Assembly: GCA_964003245.1 (NCBI GenBank)
Contig: CAXFIU010000015.1
Coordinates: forward strand, 1 to 29,633
Direction of reading: 5' to 3'
Length of the DNA: 29,633 nt
DNA from: MGIIb-O2 sp964003245
GTDB lineage: Archaea; Thermoplasmatota; Poseidoniia; Poseidoniales; Thalassarchaeaceae
Under the pieces are notes generated by a model. It had not been told where the DNA came from. It did not search any database and worked only from the letters and a program-made list of their open reading frames with translations. Below are positions 8,462 to 16,041 of this stretch, in pieces; positions within the stretch are counted from its first letter, which is position 1, and every line of letters begins with the position of its first letter. Made by a program: the position numbers and the translations under genes.

Positions 8462-9405
8462 TACTCCAATCTCCATCTTTTTTCCAGTACACTAGAAACA
8501 TCTTGGTAATCTTTACCGCCGTTACTGCTTGGATCATGCAAATGTATTGGCACGCCATGACTCGGTGCTTCTGCTAATTTGATATTACGTCTTATAGCTG
8601 GACGAATTACAAACTCAGGAAGATGTTCGAAGATTTCTGATGCCACCTGTTGATTGAGAAGAGTACTAGCATGCATAGTCAGTAAAACTCCATCAACACC
8701 TAAAATTGGATTGAGGAGGCTTCTGACCTCTCTGATTGTTCCCGCCAGCATTGCAAGACCCTCCAGAGCGAAATATTCGGTTTGTACAGGAATTAATACT
8801 CCATTGCTTGCGACAAGCGCATTTATTGTTACCAAACCTAGTGAAGGAGGGGTGTCGATTATAACAATGTCATAATGTGGAAGTAAGGGTTCTAAAGCTT
8901 CTGATAATCGTCTTTCTCTACCTAACTGTCTCAACATTTCCTGCTCTAATCCTACCAAACTTCGATCTCCAACAATCATGTGTAATCCATCAACTGCGGT
9001 CGCATGGCGAGCAGATATAGCAGTCTCTGGAGAAAGAATAAGGTCCCTAGTTGTGTGCTGAACCTTACTTTTATCGACTCCTAATCCGGTTGCACAGTTA
9101 CCTTGAGAATCCGCATCCACTACCAGAATACGATGCCCTCTCAACGCCAATTGAGAGGCGATATTAATCACAGTAGTTGTTTTCCCAACGCCTCCTTTCT
9201 GATTAATTACGGTGATTACTCTTGCACGGCCATCAGGGGTCGGAGTTGGAAAAGGTAAATCCAGTGGTCTACTTGTTTTTTGAGAAGAGATTTCATTCAA
9301 ACTACTTGATGTACTCTGAATTTCTTCTTCCACAGTAAATTCAGCATCAATTACCAAAGGAATCTTCTCAACCTCAGGAAGATTGCTGTCATCATTAGCG
9401 GACAT
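8461..9405 (-). CDS. parA: ParA/Soj-type chromosome partitioning ATPase
   Basis: About 314 residues from ATG 9405. An upstream ATG at 9543 is possible but would run back into the preceding gene. The first 70 residues are an acidic, Ser/Pro-rich extension. The ParA core follows with a deviant Walker A (NQKGGVGKTT), the A' motif VDADSQGN, Walker B IIDTPPS, the TEYFALEGL segment and the C-terminal RRNIKLAEAPSHGVPI that marks the bacterial Soj group. Such proteins bind DNA non-specifically as ATP dimers and are released when a partner, usually the ParB N-terminus, triggers hydrolysis. No parB is visible; the next gene starts at the parA stop and has a ParB-like N-terminal tag. A perfect small hairpin lies just before the start codon. 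Confidence 0.95.
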   Translation of the reverse strand: MSANDDSNLPEVEKIPLVIDAEFTVEEEIQSTSSSLNEISSQKTSRPLDLPFPTPTPDGRARVITVINQKGGVGKTTTVINIASQLALRGHRILVVDADSQGNCATGLGVDKSKVQHTTRDLILSPETAISARHATAVDGLHMIVGDRSLVGLEQEMLRQLGRERRLSEALEPLLPHYDIVIIDTPPSLGLVTINALVASNGVLIPVQTEYFALEGLAMLAGTIREVRSLLNPILGVDGVLLTMHASTLLNQQVASEIFEHLPEFVIRPAIRRNIKLAEAPSHGVPIHLHDPSSNGGKDYQDVSSVLEKRWRLE

Positions 9406-9407
9406 AC

Positions 9408-9424
9408 AAGCGCCTTCGGCGCTT
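9408..9424 (-). promoter_or_regulatory. Perfect 7-bp inverted repeat 2 nt before parA start
   Basis: On the coding strand AAGCGCC, a GAA loop, then GGCGCTT is followed after two bases by the parA ATG. The stem has five G:C pairs in an AT-rich region, so it should form in RNA and would cover the place where a ribosome-binding site would be. It could control parA translation relative to the gene upstream, or be a protein-binding site on DNA. The structure is seen; its role is inferred. Confidence 0.5.
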
Positions 9425-9481
9425 AGAAGGGAGTTGAATGTGCCGCCTGTAATAATTACCAGAATGCTGAATTTAGACATT

Positions 9482-11755
9482 CTAAGATTGGCCAATAATC
9501 TCAGCCCAAGCAAGCATCCTTCCTGTTTGAGCATCCATTGCAAAATTTATGTTGTGCTTACGATTAGATTCTGACCAATCCCTACTTCCTGCTACAGTTA
9601 CTTGTCCTTCATCAATCACTGGGAGAAATGAAAGTAAGTCATTATCTTCTGATACTGAAAGTCTATATCCAAAACTACTACCTTCGGACCACTGATTTTC
9701 ACCTAAAGAAATAGATAAATCTTGATATCTATTAGAATCAAGAATACGATCTTCAAGATTCTTCAATGTATGAGTTGAAGGGATAGCTTCTTGATTCCAA
9801 ATTACTTCTCCGTCATCACGACCTTCATCATCAAATGAACAGGCATTATTTGATTTACTAACTATTGCCCAACCAGATGTTTCATCTGAACGAACCCAAG
9901 AAAGATTCCATTCCTCCACTTCATTTATTGAATAAACAGATTGCCAAATATAGCCATCACTATCAATTGCTACAGTTACATCTCGATTAGAATGATTGGC
10001 ACGTAAGCAACTAATTGCATCTTCTAATGAAAATGACCTGATTACAGATTCGTCCCACATTGCCGTTGACCAATCTTTCTTTGCATTAGTACTGAGTTTG
10101 TCTTCTCCTGGTCCTGGTCTACCTGCGTATGTTGCACCCCAAGAAATCGAATCTGAACCTGAATCTGAACTTATCCTGCTCATCTTCATCCTTACAGTTA
10201 GAGTCCCTTCTGGGAGAACTGCATCAGTAGCTGCGCTTTCTATAAAACTACAATCAGAAGTGCTCTGATCTTTATCAATTAAGATATCAACGTCTTGCTC
10301 AACCGCCCAAGGTACACCATTCTTAACGAGAATATCGATATTCATTCTACCGAGACATCTTTCGACTTCGGAGTGAGAAATCTTTACTGGATAAACCAAG
10401 CCATGATCTGCAGTATTTCTTTCAGAGCCAACACTCCACTCCCAATCCTTGTTCCAATCAGAGATTGAATCGGACGTCATACCAGATTTTAACTTAATAT
10501 CTCCAAAGAAATCATGTAATTCAATTGGAGCTAGCGGGAATGTTAAGATTGGTGCTATTCCATCTAAATTTCCAAAACCGTCTGCGCCAAATGTTACAAC
10601 ATTTGCATTTGTTGTTGCACCTTCAACATCTGTAAACGAAATAATTGATTCCGAACGTAATAGACTTGTTTCTGTTAATTCATTGTAAAGATTAGTTGTC
10701 ATCAATAAATCATTACCGGATAAGGACCAACCTAAATTTCCACATACATTAGTGTCTTTCCATGTTTTACCTTCTAAATCGACTTCGAGATTATGTGTTA
10801 TCTCTTGTTGCACTGTCAAATGCGAACGGCCATAAGCATCTTTGGCATTAATTACTCCCAATAATTCAGATTCCTGCCTATCAATTGGGTGATTTATCTG
10901 AGATAAATCTCCTTCAACTATCGAGATTGAACCGGTTCCTGCCAACCCTACTGTAAGTTTATTACAGGCATCTGTAATTGCCGTATCTGGTAAATTATCT
11001 CTCAGTAATGCAACCATGTCATCACCATCTAGAATAATCTCTCCATCACTCAAAGTAAATGTCATTGAATCTCCATAATTTAACGGCCTAGCTTGAAACG
11101 ATGAATCCGCTGAAAGGAAGTAAACTACTCCGGCACCTACTAGTATAACTACCATAAAAACTGCAGAAATTTGTTGCCAATATTTCTTAAAAATGTCTAT
11201 TGAAGGAAGAACAATTGTCATTGAGGGTTGATCTTCCTTTTCTTCAAGAAGATTTTCAGAAACATCCTTCACTTCTTTATTTTCTAGTGACCAAGGGTCT
11301 TCTTCGTCTTCCAAAATTAGAGAAGGTTCTTCTTTTTCGAAAGTTATTGGTTCTTCAATAATTTCTGCCTCAAAAATTTCTGCCTCCATTATTTCTTCAA
11401 CTATTTCGGGTTCTTTCACTACGTCCTTTCCTTCAGAAATATCATCAATGACCAAATTATCCTTTGATTCAACACGAGAAATCAGTCTATCGATAGCATC
11501 ATCTATATCTTTAGAAGTGCGAATATCTTCATTTTTCTCTTCAATATTGGCTGATGATTTCTGACTCTCAGAAGATTCTTCTTCGAGAAGTAGATCATCA
11601 TTTTCATTATCTGATGAGAAATGTCCAAGAATTCTTACAATTAATTCTGCTTTGTTTCCTGAGGATGATAATTCCTCTTTTTTACATATTTCTCTCAAGT
11701 CAAAAACCATCATTTTTGATAATGAGTCGAAGGTATAAGACTCCTCGTCGGCCAT
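9482..11755 (-). CDS. Membrane-anchored SAP-domain protein
   Basis: 757 residues from ATG 11755 (MADEESYTF); a longer frame opens at 11842 but adds a Ser/Thr-rich segment unlike a protein start. Residues about 9-45 are a SAP domain (LSKMMVFDLREICKKEEL, then SSGNKAELIVRIL), a helix-turn-helix-like DNA-binding fold. Residues 50-178 are strongly acidic and probably disordered. A Lys-flanked segment (FKKYWQQ) leads into one membrane helix at about 196-214, then about 540 residues of beta-rich outer domain with scattered Cys. Positive charges before the helix put the SAP domain in the cytoplasm. I do not recognise the outer domain. It lies 76 bp upstream of parA on the same strand, so this protein, ParA and the tagged permease may act together. 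Confidence 0.8.
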   Translation of the reverse strand: MADEESYTFDSLSKMMVFDLREICKKEELSSSGNKAELIVRILGHFSSDNENDDLLLEEESSESQKSSANIEEKNEDIRTSKDIDDAIDRLISRVESKDNLVIDDISEGKDVVKEPEIVEEIMEAEIFEAEIIEEPITFEKEEPSLILEDEEDPWSLENKEVKDVSENLLEEKEDQPSMTIVLPSIDIFKKYWQQISAVFMVVILVGAGVVYFLSADSSFQARPLNYGDSMTFTLSDGEIILDGDDMVALLRDNLPDTAITDACNKLTVGLAGTGSISIVEGDLSQINHPIDRQESELLGVINAKDAYGRSHLTVQQEITHNLEVDLEGKTWKDTNVCGNLGWSLSGNDLLMTTNLYNELTETSLLRSESIISFTDVEGATTNANVVTFGADGFGNLDGIAPILTFPLAPIELHDFFGDIKLKSGMTSDSISDWNKDWEWSVGSERNTADHGLVYPVKISHSEVERCLGRMNIDILVKNGVPWAVEQDVDILIDKDQSTSDCSFIESAATDAVLPEGTLTVRMKMSRISSDSGSDSISWGATYAGRPGPGEDKLSTNAKKDWSTAMWDESVIRSFSLEDAISCLRANHSNRDVTVAIDSDGYIWQSVYSINEVEEWNLSWVRSDETSGWAIVSKSNNACSFDDEGRDDGEVIWNQEAIPSTHTLKNLEDRILDSNRYQDLSISLGENQWSEGSSFGYRLSVSEDNDLLSFLPVIDEGQVTVAGSRDWSESNRKHNINFAMDAQTGRMLAWAEIIGQS

Positions 11756-11887
11756 AATAACAAGACTTGTCGATGAGCCAAGTCTTTCAATACCTTCCTT
11801 CTTCTGTGTTGTAGAATCGCTACTAGAGTACGAAAATACCATTTCCCAGCCAAAGAAGTCAAGAAGGGTGGGCGTTCGCGGCGAATT

Positions 11888-12835
11888 ATGAGGCCTCGAT
11901 TAGTTATACTCTCTCGTGGGCCACAATTATACTCTACAAAACGCCTTTCAGAAGAAGCAGAAAATGCTGGTTGGGATGTTAGAATCTTAGATCCTCTAGC
12001 TCTAACCATGATTGTCGATGAACGTGGAGGAAAAATATTCTACAGAGGGTGGCCAGTTGAATGTGAAGCGGTTATTCCAAGAATTGGATATTCAATAACA
12101 AGAAGAGGCGTAACTATAGTTAGACAATTTGAAAGAATGGGAGTAATTGTGATGAACTCTAGTGACGGAATTACTAGGAGTAGAGACAAACTAATAGCCT
12201 GCCAGATGATGTCTTCAGGGAACATACCAGTTCCAATTACTGCACAGGTAGTATCTTGGGAAGACACAAATAGGGCAATTAGTAGAGTTGGTGGGACTCC
12301 TTGCGTAGTAAAATCAACAGAAGGGACTCATGGCGCTGGAGTATTTTTAGCAAAAACTGAACAACATGCTCGTCAATTGGTTTACCAAATGTTGGAAAGG
12401 GAAATGAGACCTCTAGTACAAGAATACATAGAAGAGTCTCATGGAAAAGACATACGGGCATTAGTAGTGGGTGGAAAAGTTGTTGCATGTATGAGAAGAA
12501 GAGCTAATGGAGATGAGTTCCGCTCAAATTTTCATCTTGGAGGGAGTGTTGAAAAAGTACAAATAGACCCAAATTTCGAGAAAATAGCAATAAAAGCAGC
12601 TAGAATATTGGGTCTTGAAATTGCAGGTGTTGATTTGCTAGAATCCGATAGGGGGGCACTTGTTTTAGAAGTTAATTCTAGTCCTGGACTAGAAGGTATC
12701 GAGAAAGCCTCACAAGTTAATGTTGCAGGAGCAGTTTCTAATAGACTGAATTATCTTTTACAAAAGAATGAAGATTCGATAAATCAGAATCATCAAGCTA
12801 ATAATGTGGACGAGAAATTTCAAGCAGATTCATGA
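11888..12835 (+). CDS. rimK: RimK-type ATP-grasp glutamate ligase
   Basis: 315 residues, close to E. coli RimK along its whole length: ILSRGPQLYSTKRL at the N-terminus, AVIPRIGYSIT, RSRDKL, VVKSTEGTHGAGV for ATP binding, VQEYIEESHGKDIRALVVG, RSNFHLGGS and the metal-binding end LEVNSSPGLEGIEKAS. RimK adds glutamates to the C-terminus of ribosomal protein S6 in bacteria; related archaeal enzymes (CofF, MptN) glutamylate cofactors. Archaea have no bS6, so the substrate here is open. A 25-residue polar tail follows the fold. It diverges from the SAP-domain gene across 132 bp and precedes the Xer gene in the same direction. Confidence 0.9.
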   Translation: MRPRLVILSRGPQLYSTKRLSEEAENAGWDVRILDPLALTMIVDERGGKIFYRGWPVECEAVIPRIGYSITRRGVTIVRQFERMGVIVMNSSDGITRSRDKLIACQMMSSGNIPVPITAQVVSWEDTNRAISRVGGTPCVVKSTEGTHGAGVFLAKTEQHARQLVYQMLEREMRPLVQEYIEESHGKDIRALVVGGKVVACMRRRANGDEFRSNFHLGGSVEKVQIDPNFEKIAIKAARILGLEIAGVDLLESDRGALVLEVNSSPGLEGIEKASQVNVAGAVSNRLNYLLQKNEDSINQNHQANNVDEKFQADS

Positions 12836-12860
12836 TTTGGCCTCTTGTCATAATCAATAG

Positions 12861-12870
12861 AAAATATATC
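12861..12870 (+). promoter_or_regulatory. Candidate TATA box before xerA
   Basis: The run aaaatatatc stands out in the 106-bp gap between rimK and the recombinase gene and resembles an archaeal TATA box. Transcription would begin near 12888, leaving a leader of about 50 nt before ATG 12942. Judged by eye only. Confidence 0.3.
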
Positions 12871-12941
12871 TTGATGGATAGAAATAAGAGAAGCATTCAA
12901 GTTCAATCAGGGATTCTTGGCTTTGTCCTTAGGGACATGGG

Positions 12942-14090
12942 ATGCGCGTCGTTCGCGACGAAGAGGCGAGGGAATTGACTAAACAGAATGAAGAGAAAAT
13001 AATCTCAGGGATTGTTGAAGACTCAGATAATGGGTCAAATTTAAAGGGTGCAGAATTATTAATTCATACAAAAAAACTACCTCAAAGGCTCCAGAGATTA
13101 GCGTTCTTGCCTTGGTACGAATGCTGGATTCAGCAATTAAAAACAGAAAAGAAGAGTGAGCACACAATAAGATCCTATATTGTTGCAGCAAAAACATTCA
13201 CAACAACTCCACTGCCAAATGATGAAATATTATCTTGGAATGAAGTAAAAGAGATTCAAGTATCAGAATTATTTAACAGAAGTGATCCTAACAATGGCAG
13301 AGTTGATTCGTGGTTAAACACAATAGGAGATTTAAGACCTGCAACAATTAATGCAAGAATTGCAGCAATTACACATTTATTGAAGTGGATGGGTTATTCT
13401 ATTCCTGAATGGATTCAAAGACCTGCTAGGTCTAGATCACTACCTAGAACATTAGGCAAAAATGACTTGCAAAAAGTCAGATTGGCTGCAATTAGATCAG
13501 AAGATCCTATTGCTTTCCCAATAATTACAATGATGCTGGATACTGGACTAAGATGTTCAGAAATCTGTAATTTAGATTTAGATGATGTTGATTTAGAGGA
13601 TTTATCGGCATTGGTTATTGGAGGTAAGGGGGAGAAAGATAGGACTGTTCTTTTCACTAATGCAACATTAGATGCATTAGATGCTTGGAGACCAATAAGA
13701 AATGCTAGATTAAAGAATTGTATCAGAGAAGAAGATAGAAGATCATTGTTTTTCTCTAGTCGAAGTAGAAGATTGAATCCACGTTCGGTTCAAAAATTGT
13801 TAGATCGTATTGCAGATGCTTCGGATATACCTAGAACGAGATTAAGTCCACATGTTCTAAGGCACTCTTTTGCAACCGGACTTCTAGAAAGAGGGGCAGA
13901 TCTGGTAACAATACAAAGACTTCTGGGGCATGCAAATATTTCAACAACAAGGGTTTACCTAGAGATTGGTGATCAAACATTAAGAGAAATTTATCACAGA
14001 GCACAATCATCACCTAGTATAGCTGAAATAGAATCTGAGGATGCTGAAATATCTGAAGAAATTGTTGAAAATTTTCCTTCGATAAAATAA
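12942..14090 (+). CDS. xerA: Tyrosine recombinase of the XerA/XerC/D type
   Basis: 382 residues. After a charged, probably flexible N-terminus of about 50 residues comes the SAM-like core-binding domain (WYECWIQQLK..SEHTIRSY, then TINARIAAITHLLKWM) and the catalytic domain. All catalytic residues are in place: Arg204 (TGLRCSEI), Lys229 (GGKGEKDR), His304 and Arg307 (HVLRHSFA), His330 (LLGHANISTT) and the nucleophile Tyr339. Archaeal XerA resolves chromosome dimers at a dif site. No phage-like neighbours or flanking att repeats are seen, so a housekeeping role is more likely than a mobile integrase. A Ser/Glu-rich tail of about 30 residues ends the protein. Its TAA abuts the stop codon of the next gene on the other strand. 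Confidence 0.93.
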   Translation: MRVVRDEEARELTKQNEEKIISGIVEDSDNGSNLKGAELLIHTKKLPQRLQRLAFLPWYECWIQQLKTEKKSEHTIRSYIVAAKTFTTTPLPNDEILSWNEVKEIQVSELFNRSDPNNGRVDSWLNTIGDLRPATINARIAAITHLLKWMGYSIPEWIQRPARSRSLPRTLGKNDLQKVRLAAIRSEDPIAFPIITMMLDTGLRCSEICNLDLDDVDLEDLSALVIGGKGEKDRTVLFTNATLDALDAWRPIRNARLKNCIREEDRRSLFFSSRSRRLNPRSVQKLLDRIADASDIPRTRLSPHVLRHSFATGLLERGADLVTIQRLLGHANISTTRVYLEIGDQTLREIYHRAQSSPSIAEIESEDAEISEEIVENFPSIK

Positions 14091-14285
14091 TTATTTCCTA
14101 GCCGGATTCTTTTTATTTTCCCTTTTGTCAACATTTTCTGGACCCTGCCACTCTCTATTTGCTATGGCATTGTTACCTACATGACCAGGAATTGGACAAT
14201 ATTTTCCAGAACGACAACGAGAACAATTGTCATTTGGTGGCCGCTCGACAGTTTTCACTAGACGGCCATACTTCCTCCTTGGCAT
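14091..14285 (-). CDS. Small basic Cys-containing protein, unknown
   Basis: 64 residues; no family recognised. A CSRCRSGKYC knuckle at about residues 21-30 followed by PIPGH could bind zinc. The remainder is basic and ends in a Lys/Arg/Asn-rich tail, so nucleic acid binding is possible. The N-terminal MPRRKYGRL is typical of archaeal ribosome-associated small proteins, but nothing assigns it there. The stop codon directly touches the stop of xerA on the other strand. Confidence 0.6.
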   Translation of the reverse strand: MPRRKYGRLVKTVERPPNDNCSRCRSGKYCPIPGHVGNNAIANREWQGPENVDKRENKKNPARK

Positions 14286-14359
14286 GATTCCAAGTTTGAT
14301 GGACGGAACTTAGCAGTTGTCATGATAACATCTGGAGAAAACAGTAGGTTGATGTTTGG

Positions 14360-15229
14360 ATGACACTACGGATACTCGTGGAAGAAGGGGATAGTCAAAA
14401 AAAGCCTCTTGGTTGCGACCCAAATCGTAGTTTGTTATTCGCTCAAGTTATGTCTGGCGAACCAGAGATGAAAATTGATGAAGATAATTATCTCAGAAAT
14501 ATTGGTTGGCAGGGTAATACAAGTAATGTTTTTCTTGGAGATGTTGCAAATGTCTCGCTTCGATCATTAGGACCTCATGATCCTCCAAGATTTTCTAAAA
14601 AACCTGAATATGATGAGCAGAAATGGACTCTCAATTCATCAGCTGGAGAATTAAAAATTAACATCAAAAGTTGTTCATATTGGGGTTTTGGACTTTGGGC
14701 AAAATGCTTCTATAATGAGATTGAACTAATAGGTCCACTATCTCTAAGAGCGAGATGTGTCCACGATATAATGGCATCATTGGGAAGAAATCCGTGGGAG
14801 GCAAGTAGAGTTAAGAAATTTGAAAAGATTACTAACGCATCTCTATCTGAACATGGAGAATGTTGGAGAGATTTAGCCAAATATGCTCGAAATGAAATGG
14901 AAGAAGAAATTAACATCGTTGAAAATGAGATTAGATCATTAATGGGCACAGATCCAGAAATAAAAGTTATACTCGAAAATGCAAAAAACGCTTTGGAAGA
15001 TGCAAGAGCTGCTCTCTTAGATCGGAATGCACCAGCAGTAGAAAGGGCATTGGGAAGAGCTATTACCGCGCTAATCGAAGCAAACCCTGATACCGAGGTT
15101 AGATCATCAGAGTTGGATTATATAGTTTCAAAGTCTCCGAATAATCAACAAGAAAATACTGAAGTTATCAATGCAAATGATTTGCTAAATAATGAAATTG
15201 ATTTCGTGGATTTAACTGAATCTGAATAG
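14360..15229 (+). CDS. Unrecognised protein with helical hairpin and acidic tail
   Basis: 289 residues, cytoplasmic (no signal peptide or membrane helix). Residues 1-115 look like mixed alpha/beta with Trp- and Gly-rich stretches (CSYWGFGLWAKCFYNEIEL). Residues about 117-180 are helical with charged residues. Residues 183-245 form two long helices rich in Glu, Ala and Arg (ENAKNALEDARAALLDR, then ERALGRAITALIEA) that should make a hairpin or coiled coil. The last 40 residues are acidic and polar (NNEIDFVDLTESE), as in many proteins that bind partners through a flexible tail. I know of no homologue. The stop touches the Sec61-beta stop on the opposite strand. Confidence 0.7.
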   Translation: MTLRILVEEGDSQKKPLGCDPNRSLLFAQVMSGEPEMKIDEDNYLRNIGWQGNTSNVFLGDVANVSLRSLGPHDPPRFSKKPEYDEQKWTLNSSAGELKINIKSCSYWGFGLWAKCFYNEIELIGPLSLRARCVHDIMASLGRNPWEASRVKKFEKITNASLSEHGECWRDLAKYARNEMEEEINIVENEIRSLMGTDPEIKVILENAKNALEDARAALLDRNAPAVERALGRAITALIEANPDTEVRSSELDYIVSKSPNNQQENTEVINANDLLNNEIDFVDLTESE

Positions 15230-15421
15230 TTAAAATCCAAAAGTATCCGCTAACCAATGAAGAACACCATGATTTGCAAGATAAATTGTTACTGAAAAGA
15301 AAATACAAGCAAAATAAATCATACCTCTAGATATCTGAATTGCGTCCTCAGATTCTTCATCGAAGTAACGAATTAAACCAGCCGCCTGCTGGATTCCACT
15401 ACCCTTCTTGTCCTTTGCCAT
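15230..15421 (-). CDS. secG: Sec61-beta / archaeal SecG translocon subunit
   Basis: 63 residues from ATG 15421 (MAKDKKGSG); an in-frame ATG two codons upstream is possible. It shows the Sec61-beta pattern: a cytoplasmic Lys/Gly-rich start, the conserved segment AAGLIRYFDEE, and a single C-terminal membrane helix (MIYFACIFFSVTIYLANHG). It is the small non-essential subunit of the SecYE-beta protein channel in the plasma membrane. It faces the unrecognised gene upstream tail to tail. SRP19, also in this window, serves the same export pathway but is not adjacent. Confidence 0.9.
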   Translation of the reverse strand: MAKDKKGSGIQQAAGLIRYFDEESEDAIQISRGMIYFACIFFSVTIYLANHGVLHWLADTFGF

Positions 15422-15507
15422 TGTCAATCGGACCTACATTTAGTATTTCAACGCCGCGAATCTTTGAATTCTAAAAAAACAAGAAAAATATTTCAAAAAA
15501 TGTCTTT

Positions 15508-15870
15508 TCAAGGGTCTAAAGTCTCAATTAAGACACATCCACCATCTAGTTCAACAATACATGAAGCTGCATCCATTGCAGTTTCTAATCCCATAGTCAT
15601 TAATATCTCTCGACGTGAACCATTATCGGATTGGAAAATCAATCTATGACTTAAGGCATCGAGAACTCTTTTGTCTACTACTTGCCAAATCCATTCATCT
15701 CTTTCAACATTAATTAGTGCTTCAACTGGCACTAAAGGTCCTTGTTTGGCACCATTCATTCGAGCTCTTTGCAATAATTCTTCTAATTTTCTTGATGCGC
15801 CTCCCTTGTCAGTTCTAATCGGCTCACCTGTTTCTTTTGCTATACGTCGTCTTAGTCTAGTCATGTGCAT
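15508..15870 (-). CDS. Conserved-looking small protein, unknown function
   Basis: 120 residues (118 if started at the second Met, 15864). No family recognised. The first 40 residues are basic (MTRLRRRIAKETGEP, then ASRKLEELLQRAR), which could contact nucleic acid. The rest is a compact alpha/beta region (VPVEALINVERDEWIWQVVDKRVLDAL, later a hydrophobic CIVELDGGCVLIETL end). There is no signal peptide. It lies 86 bp upstream of the Sec61-beta gene on the same strand and diverges from the NSUN methyltransferase gene. Codon use and length are consistent with a real gene, and no better frame overlaps it. Confidence 0.6.
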   Translation of the reverse strand: MHMTRLRRRIAKETGEPIRTDKGGASRKLEELLQRARMNGAKQGPLVPVEALINVERDEWIWQVVDKRVLDALSHRLIFQSDNGSRREILMTMGLETAMDAASCIVELDGGCVLIETLDP

Positions 15871-16041
15871 CCCAAATGCGGAAACTACCGCAACCTGTGA
15901 GGGTTTGTTTGAAGGTATAACTATTATTGGTGAAGAAAAGTCTAATGAATGGTTTTTCAGATAAAAATAAGTTAACGGAGATAGAAATTATCAACAACTC
16001 TAATCCGTTTGATTCATTGGTGAATAGGTAACCGTCGGAGT

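Noticed and set aside
12942..14090. Tyrosine recombinase as the integrase of a mobile element
   Set aside because: No att-like direct repeats, no phage or plasmid genes, and no tRNA next to it; XerA-type housekeeping recombinase fits better.
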